From contig UQKO01000005.1 of assembly GCA_900541575.1 (NCBI GenBank), positions 1 through 64,000 of the forward strand: a stretch of 64,000 nt of DNA, given 5' to 3'. The position numbers and the translations under genes are program-made. The notes beneath the pieces are model-generated. The model saw only the letters and a list, made by a program, of their open reading frames with translations. It was not told where the DNA came from and searched no databases. The DNA comes from an uncultured Prevotella sp. (lineage in GTDB: Bacteria > Bacteroidota > Bacteroidia > Bacteroidales > Bacteroidaceae). Shown one piece after another: positions 1 through 8,319 of the stretch. The stretch's first letter is position 1. The number at the start of each line of letters is the position of its first letter.

Positions 1-279
1 CTGACATTGCTCGATAAAAGAGATAATAACGTGTCTGCAATCATCTACACTCAGCAGATAAGCCGTCAGTTCCAACTCGACATAGACCGTCATAATGCTC
101 AATATGCACCGATTGATGTTGCAACATTCCGTTTGTCACATGACCGCTTCCTTTGTATAGACGATGATGTATATCACATAGGTGCATCCATTAAGGACTT
201 AGGCAAAAAGTGGTTTGGCTTCTCAAAGATGGAGATACTTACACCAGACGAATTGGTGGAACGAATCAATAGAGGATAA
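1..279 (+). CDS. ORF6N-domain protein, C-terminal end (partial)
   Basis: The reading frame is open from base 1 and encodes the last 92 residues of a protein whose start lies outside the window. The piece contains SHDRFLCIDD followed by VYHIGASIKDLGKKW, which I recognise from the phospholipase-D-like C-terminal domain of Bacteroidales ORF6N-domain proteins. Those proteins have an N-terminal DNA-binding ORF6N region and are frequent in accessory or phage-derived DNA. The family assignment rests on recalled similarity of this tail only. A small hairpin follows the stop codon. Confidence 0.7.
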   Translation: MTLLDKRDNNVSAIIYTQQISRQFQLDIDRHNAQYAPIDVATFRLSHDRFLCIDDDVYHIGASIKDLGKKWFGFSKMEILTPDELVERINRG

Positions 280-312
280 ATACACCTCACTATATATGCA
301 TGGTTTTAATAG

Positions 313-328
313 GTTCGCCTTGGCGAAC
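313..328 (+). terminator. short hairpin after ORF6N gene
   Basis: GTTCGCC and GGCGAAC form a seven-base-pair stem with a two-base loop, 34 bases past the stop codon. There is no clear T-run, so this is only a possible terminator. Confidence 0.3.
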
Positions 329-740
329 TAATCGCCATAACATAGAACACATTGAAAATCTTTATATAGAAAATTTATGGGAGTAAGACAACAAATGTTC
401 TTGCTCCTTTTTTTATTTCTGTAGCAACCTTTGTCACATAACATTGCGACTGTGTAATTTTTATACTTCCATATACAGCAATAATGGTCATTTAAATGTT
501 AAAATCGGACGATATTGACAGAAAATCCAAGTAAACCTTGCTCGTTTTGAAGAATTTTTGTTATTTTCGCAGTGACTCTCGAATCTGTGCGTCATTTTGA
601 GTTCACTCAATGTCGATAAACAGACAGCCAACGCCGAGCTGAAAGCTGAGAAGTCCAAACAACTTTCTCGGTAATAAGCGGGCAATGGGTGGGAAGAGAG
701 TCAAGGCATATAGAAGGCGTTTATCTGACGCTGTGTTTGA

Positions 741-974
741 GACGAGTCGAATCTTGCAAACATTCTGAATTATAGTCTCGAATATGGTCAACGGTAGATG
801 TCCCGGGTGTGATTATATCAATCCCGTGGAGACCTTGTAAGCATGGATTGTACCCTTTCGGATGCAATCAAATGTATTATATAGGTCTCTTAACGGTAAT
901 GATTTTCATATCGGCGTGGGCTCTGACGTTGTCTGTTCGACTATAATAGGCAATGCAAGAGCCTCGACTCGTGG
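741..974. repeat. imperfect inverted-repeat pair, possible invertible segment
   Basis: The left arm (741-783) and the reverse complement of the right arm (935-974) share, in order, ACGAGTCGA, TCTTGCA and ATTATAGTC followed by GAA, with small gaps between the blocks. The enclosed segment of about 150 bases carries TACATTTG on the minus strand, matching the Bacteroidetes -7 consensus TAnnTTTG and pointing away from the downstream operon. This is the geometry of an invertible promoter in its off state. The arms are imperfect and no recombinase gene is visible, so the interpretation is tentative. Confidence 0.4.
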
Positions 975-1006
975 AATGGACAACAGGACGATTCCACGCT
1001 TTTTTT
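970..1006 (+). terminator. intrinsic terminator-like hairpin in upxY leader
   Basis: CGTGGAAT (970-977) pairs with ATTCCACG (991-998) as a perfect eight-base-pair stem with a 13-base loop, followed by C and seven T residues. It lies about 43 bases upstream of the antiterminator start. It would stop transcripts entering the operon unless they were antiterminated, so it is a plausible target of the encoded NusG paralogue. Confidence 0.65.
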
Positions 1007-1048
1007 GTGTCAAATAGTTGCTAATTTAATGCAAGACATAAAAACGAT

Positions 1049-1735
1049 ATGAACGCATTGATTAATGCGCATACCCATCGAGGTCGAAGCAGATCTCCTA
1101 ACGCTGGACTTACCTCCAGCGTCCTCCCCGAAGTTCAACGCTCACATACAGGGGTGTCCTCGGACTATGTACAAAAGGCAAATTACGAATGGTTCGTGTT
1201 GCGAGTTACATACAACAGAACACAGAAAGCACATGGCATCATATCAACCTCTGACGTTCAGTCATATATGCCTATGCATTATGTTATAAAGAAAGAGATT
1301 GGGAAGAAGAAGCGAACTTTACAGCCTCTTCTTCCCAATCTTCTTTTTGTATATACTACAAGGGAAGTTGTAAACTCCATTATCAAGAAAAAGGGAGATG
1401 AAACATCTGTATTAAAACTTTATCTTGATAAGACAAAACCATTGGAGGAAAATGGCAAACATCCTCCTCTTACCATTCCATTTACAGCAATGATAAACTT
1501 TATTAAAGCAACAAATACCGACAACGAACATGTACGTATCGTGTCAGAGGAACAATGTCATTATAAAAATGGAGATATTGTTGAAGTGACAAGCGGTGAA
1601 TTTAAGGGAGTGATTGGAAGAGTTGCACGCATTGCAGGACAGCAACGTGTGGTTGTAAAGCTATCTGGATTATGTCTTGTTGCAACTGCGTATATACCCA
1701 ATGGGTTCTTAAAAAGGACACAAGATAAATTATAA
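1049..1735 (+). CDS. UpxY/NusG-family transcription antiterminator
   Basis: Encodes a specialised NusG paralogue of the kind that binds RNA polymerase and lets it read through terminators in one operon. A NusG N-terminal domain starts near residue 45 (NYEWFVLRV) and includes the hallmark PLLPNLLFVY. A C-terminal KOW domain follows near residues 172-205 (NGDIVEVTSGEFKGVIGRV). UpxY proteins normally begin close to the WFVLR motif, so the first 40 or so residues may be untranslated; GTG at 1154 is an alternative start and ATG at 1049 is the only in-frame ATG. The gene sits behind a long leader with a terminator and 19 bases before the next gene. Capsule genes, the usual UpxY targets, are absent here. 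Confidence 0.85.
   Translation: MNALINAHTHRGRSRSPNAGLTSSVLPEVQRSHTGVSSDYVQKANYEWFVLRVTYNRTQKAHGIISTSDVQSYMPMHYVIKKEIGKKKRTLQPLLPNLLFVYTTREVVNSIIKKKGDETSVLKLYLDKTKPLEENGKHPPLTIPFTAMINFIKATNTDNEHVRIVSEEQCHYKNGDIVEVTSGEFKGVIGRVARIAGQQRVVVKLSGLCLVATAYIPNGFLKRTQDKL
1297..1340 (+). other. hairpin with T-rich tail inside the antiterminator gene
   Basis: GATTGGGAAGAAGA (1297-1310) and TCTTCTTCCCAATC (1327-1340) are perfect 14-base inverted repeats, followed by TTCTTTTTG. The structure resembles an intrinsic terminator but lies within coding sequence for the NusG N-terminal domain, where such an exact repeat is not required by the protein. Confidence 0.5.
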
Positions 1736-1754
1736 ATTCAAAACAATCATCACA

Positions 1755-2426
1755 ATGAAAAAATTATTTTTATGTGCGTTTGCCTTTCTTTGCTTTACAG
1801 CAAACATGACAGCGCAGACGGCAAAGGATGTTCGCAAGGAACGCCAAGAGATTCGTAAGGCATCCAAGAGTGACCTTAATGCAAAGGCAACCAAGGCTGC
1901 AAGAAAGGATGCAAAGAAACTGACAAAGGAAGGTTGGATTACTGCTCCTGGGGCATTGCCATTGGCAAAACAACTGGACAAATCGTATTTAATGCAAATG
2001 GAATACGAGGAGGACATGTTTCCCAAGTATCTCATGGGTGAAGCCATGAGCATCGGCGAGAATTATGATGCAGCCAAGATGCAGGCTCTTGAACTTGCCA
2101 AACAGAATCTTGCAGGGCAAATTCAGACCGAGGTAACGGCTCTGATAGAGAACTCGGTAGCCAACCAGCAGTTGGCGAATGAAGATGCTTCTTCGCTCAC
2201 CCAAAGCATTATGGGTGCAAAGAATCTTATCTCTCAAAGCATCGGCCGCACTATCCCCGTTATGGAGTGCTATCGTGTAAAGCCAAACAAAAACAAAGAA
2301 GTGCTTGTCCGCATCGCTTACAATGGGGCAATGGCAAAAGCCGCTGCCAAGAAATCCATTCAAGATGAACTGAAAGGCAAGAGTGAGGACTTGCAGAAGA
2401 AACTTGACGAAATCTTGGGATGGTAA
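1755..2426 (+). CDS. secreted LPP20-like protein
   Basis: A 223-residue protein with a clear signal peptide (cleavage expected after the AQ near residue 21). A basic, helix-rich region full of Lys and Ala follows, then a central stretch near residues 110-140 (ALELAKQNLAGQIQTEV) that resembles LPP20-family lipoproteins; there is no lipobox. The C-terminal 40 residues are predicted helical and charged. It is second in the operon, 19 bases after the antiterminator, and its stop codon overlaps the next start (ATGGTAA). It is probably periplasmic. Function is unknown, but its pairing with a DUF4384 protein suggests a joint role in the envelope. Confidence 0.75.
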   Translation: MKKLFLCAFAFLCFTANMTAQTAKDVRKERQEIRKASKSDLNAKATKAARKDAKKLTKEGWITAPGALPLAKQLDKSYLMQMEYEEDMFPKYLMGEAMSIGENYDAAKMQALELAKQNLAGQIQTEVTALIENSVANQQLANEDASSLTQSIMGAKNLISQSIGRTIPVMECYRVKPNKNKEVLVRIAYNGAMAKAAAKKSIQDELKGKSEDLQKKLDEILGW

Positions 2427-3292
2427 AACGGATTCTTTGCATATTGGCTATGTGGGGTGTATTCTCCATTTGCTGTTTTTCGCAGCAGATAAAGACTGTG
2501 AGTGGAGAATATGCCTACAATGTGCCTGAGAATGTTGATTTGGAGAAAGCGAAGTTGATTGCCTTAGACAGAGTGAAAATCAAGCTGATTGCAGATGAGT
2601 TCGGCACTGTCATTTCCCAAAGCAACTCTACTTCCGTAAAGAATAGTAACGGAAATTCTGACATTGACTTTATTTCACTCGGAGGAAGTGAGGTCAGAGG
2701 GGAATGGGTTGAAACAATTGGGCAACCGGATTTCAAGCTTTTTTTTGTCGATGGTCAGTTGATAATAAATGTACGCATAAAAGGAAAGATACGTGAGATT
2801 GTCTCTGCCAATGTTGACTTCAAGGCATTGGTCTTGCGTAATGGGACAGATGACAAATATGAAGATGACAATTTCAAAAGTGGAGATGACCTTTTTTTGT
2901 CGTTCACTTCCCCCATCAGTGGATACGTTGTGGTGTATTTGGTCGACAACGACGGAACGGCTTTTTGCCTGCTTCCTTACCAGAATCAGGAGCAGGGCAA
3001 CGTGAAAGTCAATGCAAAAGAAAGATATGTTTTCTTTTCCGAAAGACTTTCTCCAAAAGATTTGAAGCCATACGTTGACGAATACACAATAACTTGCTTG
3101 CATACCCAAGAACTCAACCAAATATATGTAATATTCTCTCCCAATACATTTGCAAGAGCCATAGATGAGAAAAAAGAGGAAACCTTGCCACGAGAACTTT
3201 CTTACGAAGATTTCCAAAAATGGCTTGCCAAGAGTAGAATTAAAGACAAGAATATGACCTATAAGAAGTTTACTATAAACATAAGAAAGTGA
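2420..3292 (+). CDS. secreted DUF4384 domain protein
   Basis: A 290-residue protein with a signal peptide (residues 1-21, ending CCFSQQ). Residues about 25-120 resemble the LPP20-like fold of the preceding protein. Residues about 135-235 are a DUF4384 domain, seen in the block GDDLFLSFTSPISGYVVVYLVD followed by CLLPYQNQ and a later YVIFSPN. DUF4384 proteins are often encoded beside caspase-like peptidases, as here. The gene overlaps its upstream neighbour by seven bases, implying coupled translation, and ends 65 bases before the caspase gene. I infer a periplasmic or surface partner of that peptidase; no enzymatic motif is visible. Confidence 0.8.
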   Translation: MVKRILCILAMWGVFSICCFSQQIKTVSGEYAYNVPENVDLEKAKLIALDRVKIKLIADEFGTVISQSNSTSVKNSNGNSDIDFISLGGSEVRGEWVETIGQPDFKLFFVDGQLIINVRIKGKIREIVSANVDFKALVLRNGTDDKYEDDNFKSGDDLFLSFTSPISGYVVVYLVDNDGTAFCLLPYQNQEQGNVKVNAKERYVFFSERLSPKDLKPYVDEYTITCLHTQELNQIYVIFSPNTFARAIDEKKEETLPRELSYEDFQKWLAKSRIKDKNMTYKKFTINIRK

Positions 3293-3357
3293 CAAAGGAC
3301 TTTCTTTATTCAACCAAACAATTCTATCACTATTTTTGAACTAAGAACATATAAACA

Positions 3358-5862
3358 ATGAAAAGATTTCTCTTCCTCATACTTGTAGCATTGGCAATGC
3401 ACAATGTACAGGCACAAAACTATGAAAAAATGCTGTTTGTCTTGAAAGATACTACAACAAAGAAATTTGGTTGTGTTGACATCAATGGAGAAACGGTAAT
3501 GCCATTCAAATATCAGTATGCTTCATTGCGAACATACTTTACCCAACAGGAATATGATAGTGGATATATGAATCGCAGTCGTTACGATGACGAGGAAGAA
3601 GCATTTCTGCCTTATTCATTAGGATGGGGTTGGTTAAAAACTGAAAAGAACAAACATTCCGCATTCAATAATAACAACAAGCAGAACTACGAGTTGTTGG
3701 ATGTTAGCAGCGACAAGTATTTTATCGTCAAGAAGAATGGATTTGTAGGAGCTGTTGATAGCATGGGACAACAGGTAATCTCCTGTATTTATGATGACAT
3801 AATCCTTGATCATGAGGATATGAGACTTTTCAATCAACAAGACGGACTGGCTTCCGTTTTTAAGAATAAGAAAATGGGATGCGTCAACAAAAACGGCAAA
3901 CTGGTCATTCCGTGTATATATGATGATAATTTATTTAATTTCAGAAGAGAAGAAAACTGCATAGTTGCCATAAAAAATGGTAAAGAAGTGTATCTTGATA
4001 AAAAAGGGAAGATAACATCTGATCCAAACAATACGCAAACAAATGCTTTGTGGACAAGATGTCTCACAGAAGAGGACGAAGACCGTGAATTAATATGCGT
4101 AGAAAAGAATGGCAAACATGGTTGCATAGACAAAACAGGAAAACTTGTCATTCCATTTATTTCTGACACTCATATTTTCTTTAACAACAATGGTAATTAT
4201 GCTGTCATCTCACAAGGTTGGAACGTGGATGAAAACAACTATGAGAGAGGAAAATATGGTTATATAAACAGAAAAGGAGAGATAGTCATTCCTTGCAAAT
4301 ATGCTGATGCTACCGATTTTATAGGTAAATATGCTATAGTAGACACACAAATATCAAGCGATGATGGAATCTCAGCAGAGTGTTTAACGGAATGTATTGA
4401 TGAAAGCGGGAAAGTAAGATACGAATTTGGCACAAATAAAGTATCTTATATTAATGGAAATGGCGTATATTACACAACTTTTACAAACGTTCAAAACATA
4501 TCACCTTATCGCAATTTTTCCCTCTCTTCTAATGGTATTATTTGTAATAAAAATAGAGATGGTGGCTTTTCTTTTAAAGCATTAGACGGTTCTTGGCATA
4601 ATGACTTGGAAAAACAAGTCTTTGATAAACTCACAGCGTTCGGCAGTTTTAAAAAAAACATTGCATTAGTTGAAAAGAATGGGCAGAAATGGTTTATCAA
4701 TGAAAATGGTGAAAATATATTACATGACAAATTCGACAATATAGGAACAATTACTGTTGGACCTTATGGATGGGGGGATGTTGAAAGAGAGATTCCTTTC
4801 ATTTTGAATGACAGATTCATTCTTTCAGAGAAAAATGGGTTACAAGGACTTATTGATATTAAGCAAGAGAAAATTTTGACTCCATGTATTTATGAAGAAA
4901 TAGGAGGTGTTTCTAAAGGAGGAAATTACTGGAAAGAACAAATTCATCAAAATATGGTGAAGGTCAAGAGAAACGGCAAATATGGATATGTGGATGTTGG
5001 GACTGGAGAAGAAATTATACCTTGTGAATATACTTATCTAACAGCACGCTTCAAGAAATTCCAATACCTCTACAAAAAACAAAAATCAAATGTAGATGAA
5101 AATATCCCTATTTGCAATACTCCAAACTCCAATTGTTATGCCGTTATTATAGCAAATGAAAAATATACAAGAGAGCAAAACGTGCCTTATGCCATGAATG
5201 ACGGAAAAGTGTTCACAGAATATTGTAAGAAGACTCTTGGAATTCCAAATGACAACATTCACTATACAGAAAATGCAACTCTCAATGACATCAAATATCA
5301 CTTGGCATGGCTTAAAAACCAAACCAAATTAAATGGTGATGACACCAAAGTTATATTCTACTATGCTGGACATGGAATTCCAAACGAGTCTGACCGTACT
5401 TCTTATATACTCCCAATCGACGGTTTTTCTTTTGATATCAATACAGGATATAGTCTGAAGGACTTATATAAAGAACTGGGCAATCTGCCGGCAAAAAACA
5501 TCATAGCCTTTATTGATGCCTGTTTCAGTGGAGCACAAAGAAATGAGCAAGCTAACGCCGAGGCAAGAAGAGTTGCCATCAAAGCCAAGCCAGACACGCC
5601 TACTGGTAAACTTGTTGTATTCTCAGCAAGCCAAGGCGACGAATCCGCACTTCCATACGATAAGGAAAGACACGGTATGTTCACTTATTATCTTTTGAAA
5701 AAGCTGCAAGAAACATCTGGGAATACATCTTTAGGAGAATTAACCGACTATGTGAAGGCAGAGGTTTCCAAACAAGCTTTCAAGGATAAGAACAAGATAC
5801 AAACTCCATCTGTATATAATTCGTCAGAACTGGAAGACTGGAGAAACATCACACTTAAATAA
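3358..5862 (+). CDS. secreted WG-repeat protein with C14 caspase-like domain
   Basis: An 834-residue protein with a signal peptide (residues 1-19, ending VQAQ). Residues about 30-590 hold at least seven WG-type beta repeats of the form K-G-x-x-D/N-x-x-G-x-x-V-I-P-x-x-Y, for example KYGYINRKGEIVIPCKY. A caspase/C14 domain starts near residue 597 (CYAVIIANEKY). The catalytic His is His672 in YAGHG and the catalytic Cys is Cys722 in DACFSG, so the dyad is intact. The repeats probably form a binding or regulatory module in front of the protease. Secretion makes this unlike most bacterial caspase homologues, which act in the cytoplasm. It is fourth in the antiterminator-led operon, nine bases before the next gene. 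Confidence 0.9.
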   Translation: MKRFLFLILVALAMHNVQAQNYEKMLFVLKDTTTKKFGCVDINGETVMPFKYQYASLRTYFTQQEYDSGYMNRSRYDDEEEAFLPYSLGWGWLKTEKNKHSAFNNNNKQNYELLDVSSDKYFIVKKNGFVGAVDSMGQQVISCIYDDIILDHEDMRLFNQQDGLASVFKNKKMGCVNKNGKLVIPCIYDDNLFNFRREENCIVAIKNGKEVYLDKKGKITSDPNNTQTNALWTRCLTEEDEDRELICVEKNGKHGCIDKTGKLVIPFISDTHIFFNNNGNYAVISQGWNVDENNYERGKYGYINRKGEIVIPCKYADATDFIGKYAIVDTQISSDDGISAECLTECIDESGKVRYEFGTNKVSYINGNGVYYTTFTNVQNISPYRNFSLSSNGIICNKNRDGGFSFKALDGSWHNDLEKQVFDKLTAFGSFKKNIALVEKNGQKWFINENGENILHDKFDNIGTITVGPYGWGDVEREIPFILNDRFILSEKNGLQGLIDIKQEKILTPCIYEEIGGVSKGGNYWKEQIHQNMVKVKRNGKYGYVDVGTGEEIIPCEYTYLTARFKKFQYLYKKQKSNVDENIPICNTPNSNCYAVIIANEKYTREQNVPYAMNDGKVFTEYCKKTLGIPNDNIHYTENATLNDIKYHLAWLKNQTKLNGDDTKVIFYYAGHGIPNESDRTSYILPIDGFSFDINTGYSLKDLYKELGNLPAKNIIAFIDACFSGAQRNEQANAEARRVAIKAKPDTPTGKLVVFSASQGDESALPYDKERHGMFTYYLLKKLQETSGNTSLGELTDYVKAEVSKQAFKDKNKIQTPSVYNSSELEDWRNITLK

Positions 5863-5871
5863 GATAAAGCG

Positions 5872-7344
5872 ATGAAAAAGAACAAAATTTTGCCTATATT
5901 GTTTTTGGGTATATTGGCTTCAACAAACGGCTTCGCCCAAAACATTAATCCTCACAAGACATACGATGATTTCAAAAAGCAGGCACTACAAAAATACAAT
6001 GACTTCAGAACGCAAGCCAACGAACAATATGCCGTTTTCTTAAAGCAAGCTTGGGAACAATACAATGCCTTGCCTGCCATTCCAAAACCCAAGGACGAGA
6101 CTGTGCCACCTGTCACAATTCCCGAAGAAGATAAGAACAAGCCCATAGAGAGCAATCCAATCCCAATTAAGGATGTAGTTGTACCACCAACACCAGATCC
6201 ACAACCTACTCCTATCGCGCCCATCAAAGAGGACTCTCAACCAAAAGAAAGGACGATTGAATTTATCTACTGTGGAACAAAATGCCGGATTCGCCTTAAT
6301 AAGAACCTAAATATGACTCTCCAAGATTGTAGCAACGAACAGTTATCTAATGTCTGGACACAACTGTCAGTAGAGGGCGTACTCAACAACACCATAAGAG
6401 ACTGTCTTGCAATAAGAGTTGGCAGGAACTTATGTGATTGGGCATACCTAAACTTATTATCTTCATTTTCAAAAGCTATATATGGAAATTCCAATGAAGC
6501 GACAATGCTTACTTCTTATATTTATGCCCAAAGTGGATATAAAATGAGATTAGGAAGAAATGAGCAACACATATATTTATTATATGCAAGTGAACATGGA
6601 ATTTATGAGATTCCATACTTTAATATTGATAATTTGAATTTTTATCCATTTGAATGTAACGAGAATCAACTTGAAATATGTGATGCCTCATTTCCGCAAG
6701 AAAAACCTTTATCCTTGTATATTCCGCAAAATCAAAAATTTGAATATAAGGCAAGTGATTTGCGAACTTTGACATCTAAAAGATATCCAAATGTTCAAGT
6801 ACAAGTTCAAGTTAACGAGAACCTGATAGATTTCTATAATACATATCCAACATCAGAAGTAAATGGTAACTTTATGACAAGGTGGGCAATGTATGCCAAC
6901 ACGCCATTGGATGAACATGTGAAAACAGACCTTTATCCTGCACTAAAAGAAAAGATCAATGGCTTGAGTCAATTGGAAGCTGCTAACAAGTTACTGAATT
7001 GGGTTCAAACTGCATTTGTTTATGAATATGATGATAAAGTGTGGGGAGACGACAGGGCCTTCTTTGCAGAAGAAACCTTATATTATCCTTATTGTGACTG
7101 TGAAGACAGATCTATACTATTCACTCGTTTAATAAGGGACTTATTGGGGTTGAAAACTATTTTAGTGTTTTACCCAGGACATTTGGCAAGTGCAGTATGC
7201 TTTACAGATAATGTTACCGGGGATTATATTTCTTTAAATGGAAAACATTATGTCATTACAGATCCTACTTATATTGGTGCACCAGTTGGAATGACAATGC
7301 CTGATATGGACAATACTCAGGCACATGTTATTCTATTAGAATGA
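5872..7344 (+). CDS. secreted protein with transglutaminase-like cysteine domain
   Basis: A 490-residue protein with a signal peptide (residues 1-22, ending FAQN). A helical stretch rich in Gln, Lys, Phe and Tyr (residues 25-65) is followed by a proline-rich linker (about 70-120) and a central region of unknown fold. The C-terminal domain (about 360-490) is transglutaminase-like: Cys410, preceded by Cys408, in YCDCEDRS; His437 in PGHLAS; Asp464 in ITDPTY, in the right order for a Cys-His-Asp triad. Such domains hydrolyse or cross-link peptide bonds, but the substrate is not apparent. It is the last gene of the operon, nine bases after the caspase gene, and both products are exported. Confidence 0.8.
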   Translation: MKKNKILPILFLGILASTNGFAQNINPHKTYDDFKKQALQKYNDFRTQANEQYAVFLKQAWEQYNALPAIPKPKDETVPPVTIPEEDKNKPIESNPIPIKDVVVPPTPDPQPTPIAPIKEDSQPKERTIEFIYCGTKCRIRLNKNLNMTLQDCSNEQLSNVWTQLSVEGVLNNTIRDCLAIRVGRNLCDWAYLNLLSSFSKAIYGNSNEATMLTSYIYAQSGYKMRLGRNEQHIYLLYASEHGIYEIPYFNIDNLNFYPFECNENQLEICDASFPQEKPLSLYIPQNQKFEYKASDLRTLTSKRYPNVQVQVQVNENLIDFYNTYPTSEVNGNFMTRWAMYANTPLDEHVKTDLYPALKEKINGLSQLEAANKLLNWVQTAFVYEYDDKVWGDDRAFFAEETLYYPYCDCEDRSILFTRLIRDLLGLKTILVFYPGHLASAVCFTDNVTGDYISLNGKHYVITDPTYIGAPVGMTMPDMDNTQAHVILLE

Positions 7345-7413
7345 CACAATTAAAAAGGCATTTTAAATGTAAAGATAACGGATGGGGTTGATTAAACAAC
7401 AGCCATCCGCTTT

Positions 7414-7704
7414 TCATTTGTCTATGTATGATGCGACAAGATAAACAATCGAAATGACTGTATAAAGGAAACACGGCAAGAATATCCAAAGCAAAGTCTT
7501 TACCCAACCGTTTGACAACCACACACCTTCATTCCTTGACATCATATTAGACATATCATAGAAATGGCGAGTGAGGATTTCTTTGTTTTCCTTTCGGTGG
7601 TCTTCAAGAAGTTTGGACTCATCGCCAATGAGTTTCTTTCTGTCATCTGTCAGTTTCTCAATGTCGCCATCATCAACCTTAGCCTTGAACTTTATATCTC
7701 TCAT
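7414..7704 (-). pseudogene. small membrane-anchored protein, probably a gene remnant
   Basis: A 96-residue reading frame with a charged helical N-terminal half and one strong transmembrane segment at the C-terminus (WVKTLLWIFLPCFLYTVISI). I do not recognise the family firmly; the layout recalls C-termini of mobilisation-type proteins. Directly upstream on the same strand, another frame (about 7801-7706) encodes VDIPQNCLDVIDKNIALD and runs into a stop where the two frames overlap. Joining them by a one-base shift would give a continuous protein, so this is probably the 3' end of a longer, frameshifted gene. Confidence 0.45.
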
Positions 7705-7827
7705 ATCAATGGCTTTCCAATCTTGGCAAACACATTTTCGGCATCCAAGGCAATGTTCTTATCGATGACATCCAGACAGTTCTGTGGAATGTCAACAGTA
7801 GAAAAAACTCACAAACTACAATCTCTT

Positions 7828-7859
7828 TTTGCTCATTCCGCCACATCTCGCTAACTTCG
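7828..7859 (+). promoter_or_regulatory. Bacteroidetes promoter for FKBP gene
   Basis: TTTG at 7828-7831 and TAACTTCG at 7852-7859 are separated by 20 bases. This fits TTTG-N19/20-TAnnTTTG with one mismatch in the -7 box. The gene starts 23 bases downstream. Confidence 0.5.
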
Positions 7860-7881
7860 CAGCACAAATCATTCTAACATT

Positions 7882-8286
7882 ATGAGTAAAAAAAGCGATT
7901 ACAAAGCACGCAATGAAGCGTTCCTAGCCGAAAAACAAGCAGAAGAGGGCATACATGAACTACCCAAAGGCATTCTTTATAAAGTGGAAAAGAGCGGTAA
8001 TCCGCAAGGACGACGCCCCGATCTGCGCAGTGTGGTGTGCGTACACTATACAGGCCGTCTTATCAATGGCCGCGTGTTTGATGATACACGCCGCGAAGGC
8101 ATTCCCGCCGCCTTTCGCCTCTACGAAGTCATTGATGGATGGCAGATTGCACTGAGCCAAATGCGTCCAGGCGACCGCTGGACGCTCTATATTCCCGCTC
8201 CCATGGCCTACGGAAGTCGCACCGATGGCGACATTCCTGGCAACTCTACATTGATTTTCGACGTAGAGCTCATCAGCATTGCTTAA
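7882..8286 (+). CDS. FKBP-type peptidyl-prolyl isomerase
   Basis: A 134-residue enzyme of the FKBP family, which speeds cis-trans isomerisation at proline bonds. The FKBP domain fills residues about 40-133 and shows VCVHYTGRLINGRVFDDT, the hydrophobic VIDGWQIAL, MRPGDRW, PAPMAYG and the terminal LIFDVELISI. The lysine- and glutamate-rich first 35 residues form a short lead helix. No signal peptide is seen, so it is probably cytoplasmic, although some Bacteroidales relatives are exported. It has its own promoter, and the acyltransferase gene follows after 33 bases. Confidence 0.92.
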   Translation: MSKKSDYKARNEAFLAEKQAEEGIHELPKGILYKVEKSGNPQGRRPDLRSVVCVHYTGRLINGRVFDDTRREGIPAAFRLYEVIDGWQIALSQMRPGDRWTLYIPAPMAYGSRTDGDIPGNSTLIFDVELISIA

Positions 8287-8319
8287 TATTCCTATCCTTC
8301 CCCATCGTCCCCAACTCTT

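Larger units (their letters stand above)
280..1048. other. gene-free leader upstream of upxY-like gene
   Basis: I see no convincing coding region in these 769 bases; the short minus-strand frames lack family resemblance and start context. The stretch holds an imperfect inverted-repeat pair (about 741-783 and 935-974) around roughly 150 bases, a minus-strand -7-like box TACATTTG at 869-876, and a terminator-like hairpin at 970-1006 just before the upxY-like gene. UpxY genes in Bacteroides capsule loci also sit behind long leaders. Confidence 0.6.

Noticed and set aside
488..791. Two minus-strand reading frames in the upxY leader
   Set aside because: They have no family resemblance, no start context, and overlap the region with regulatory structure.
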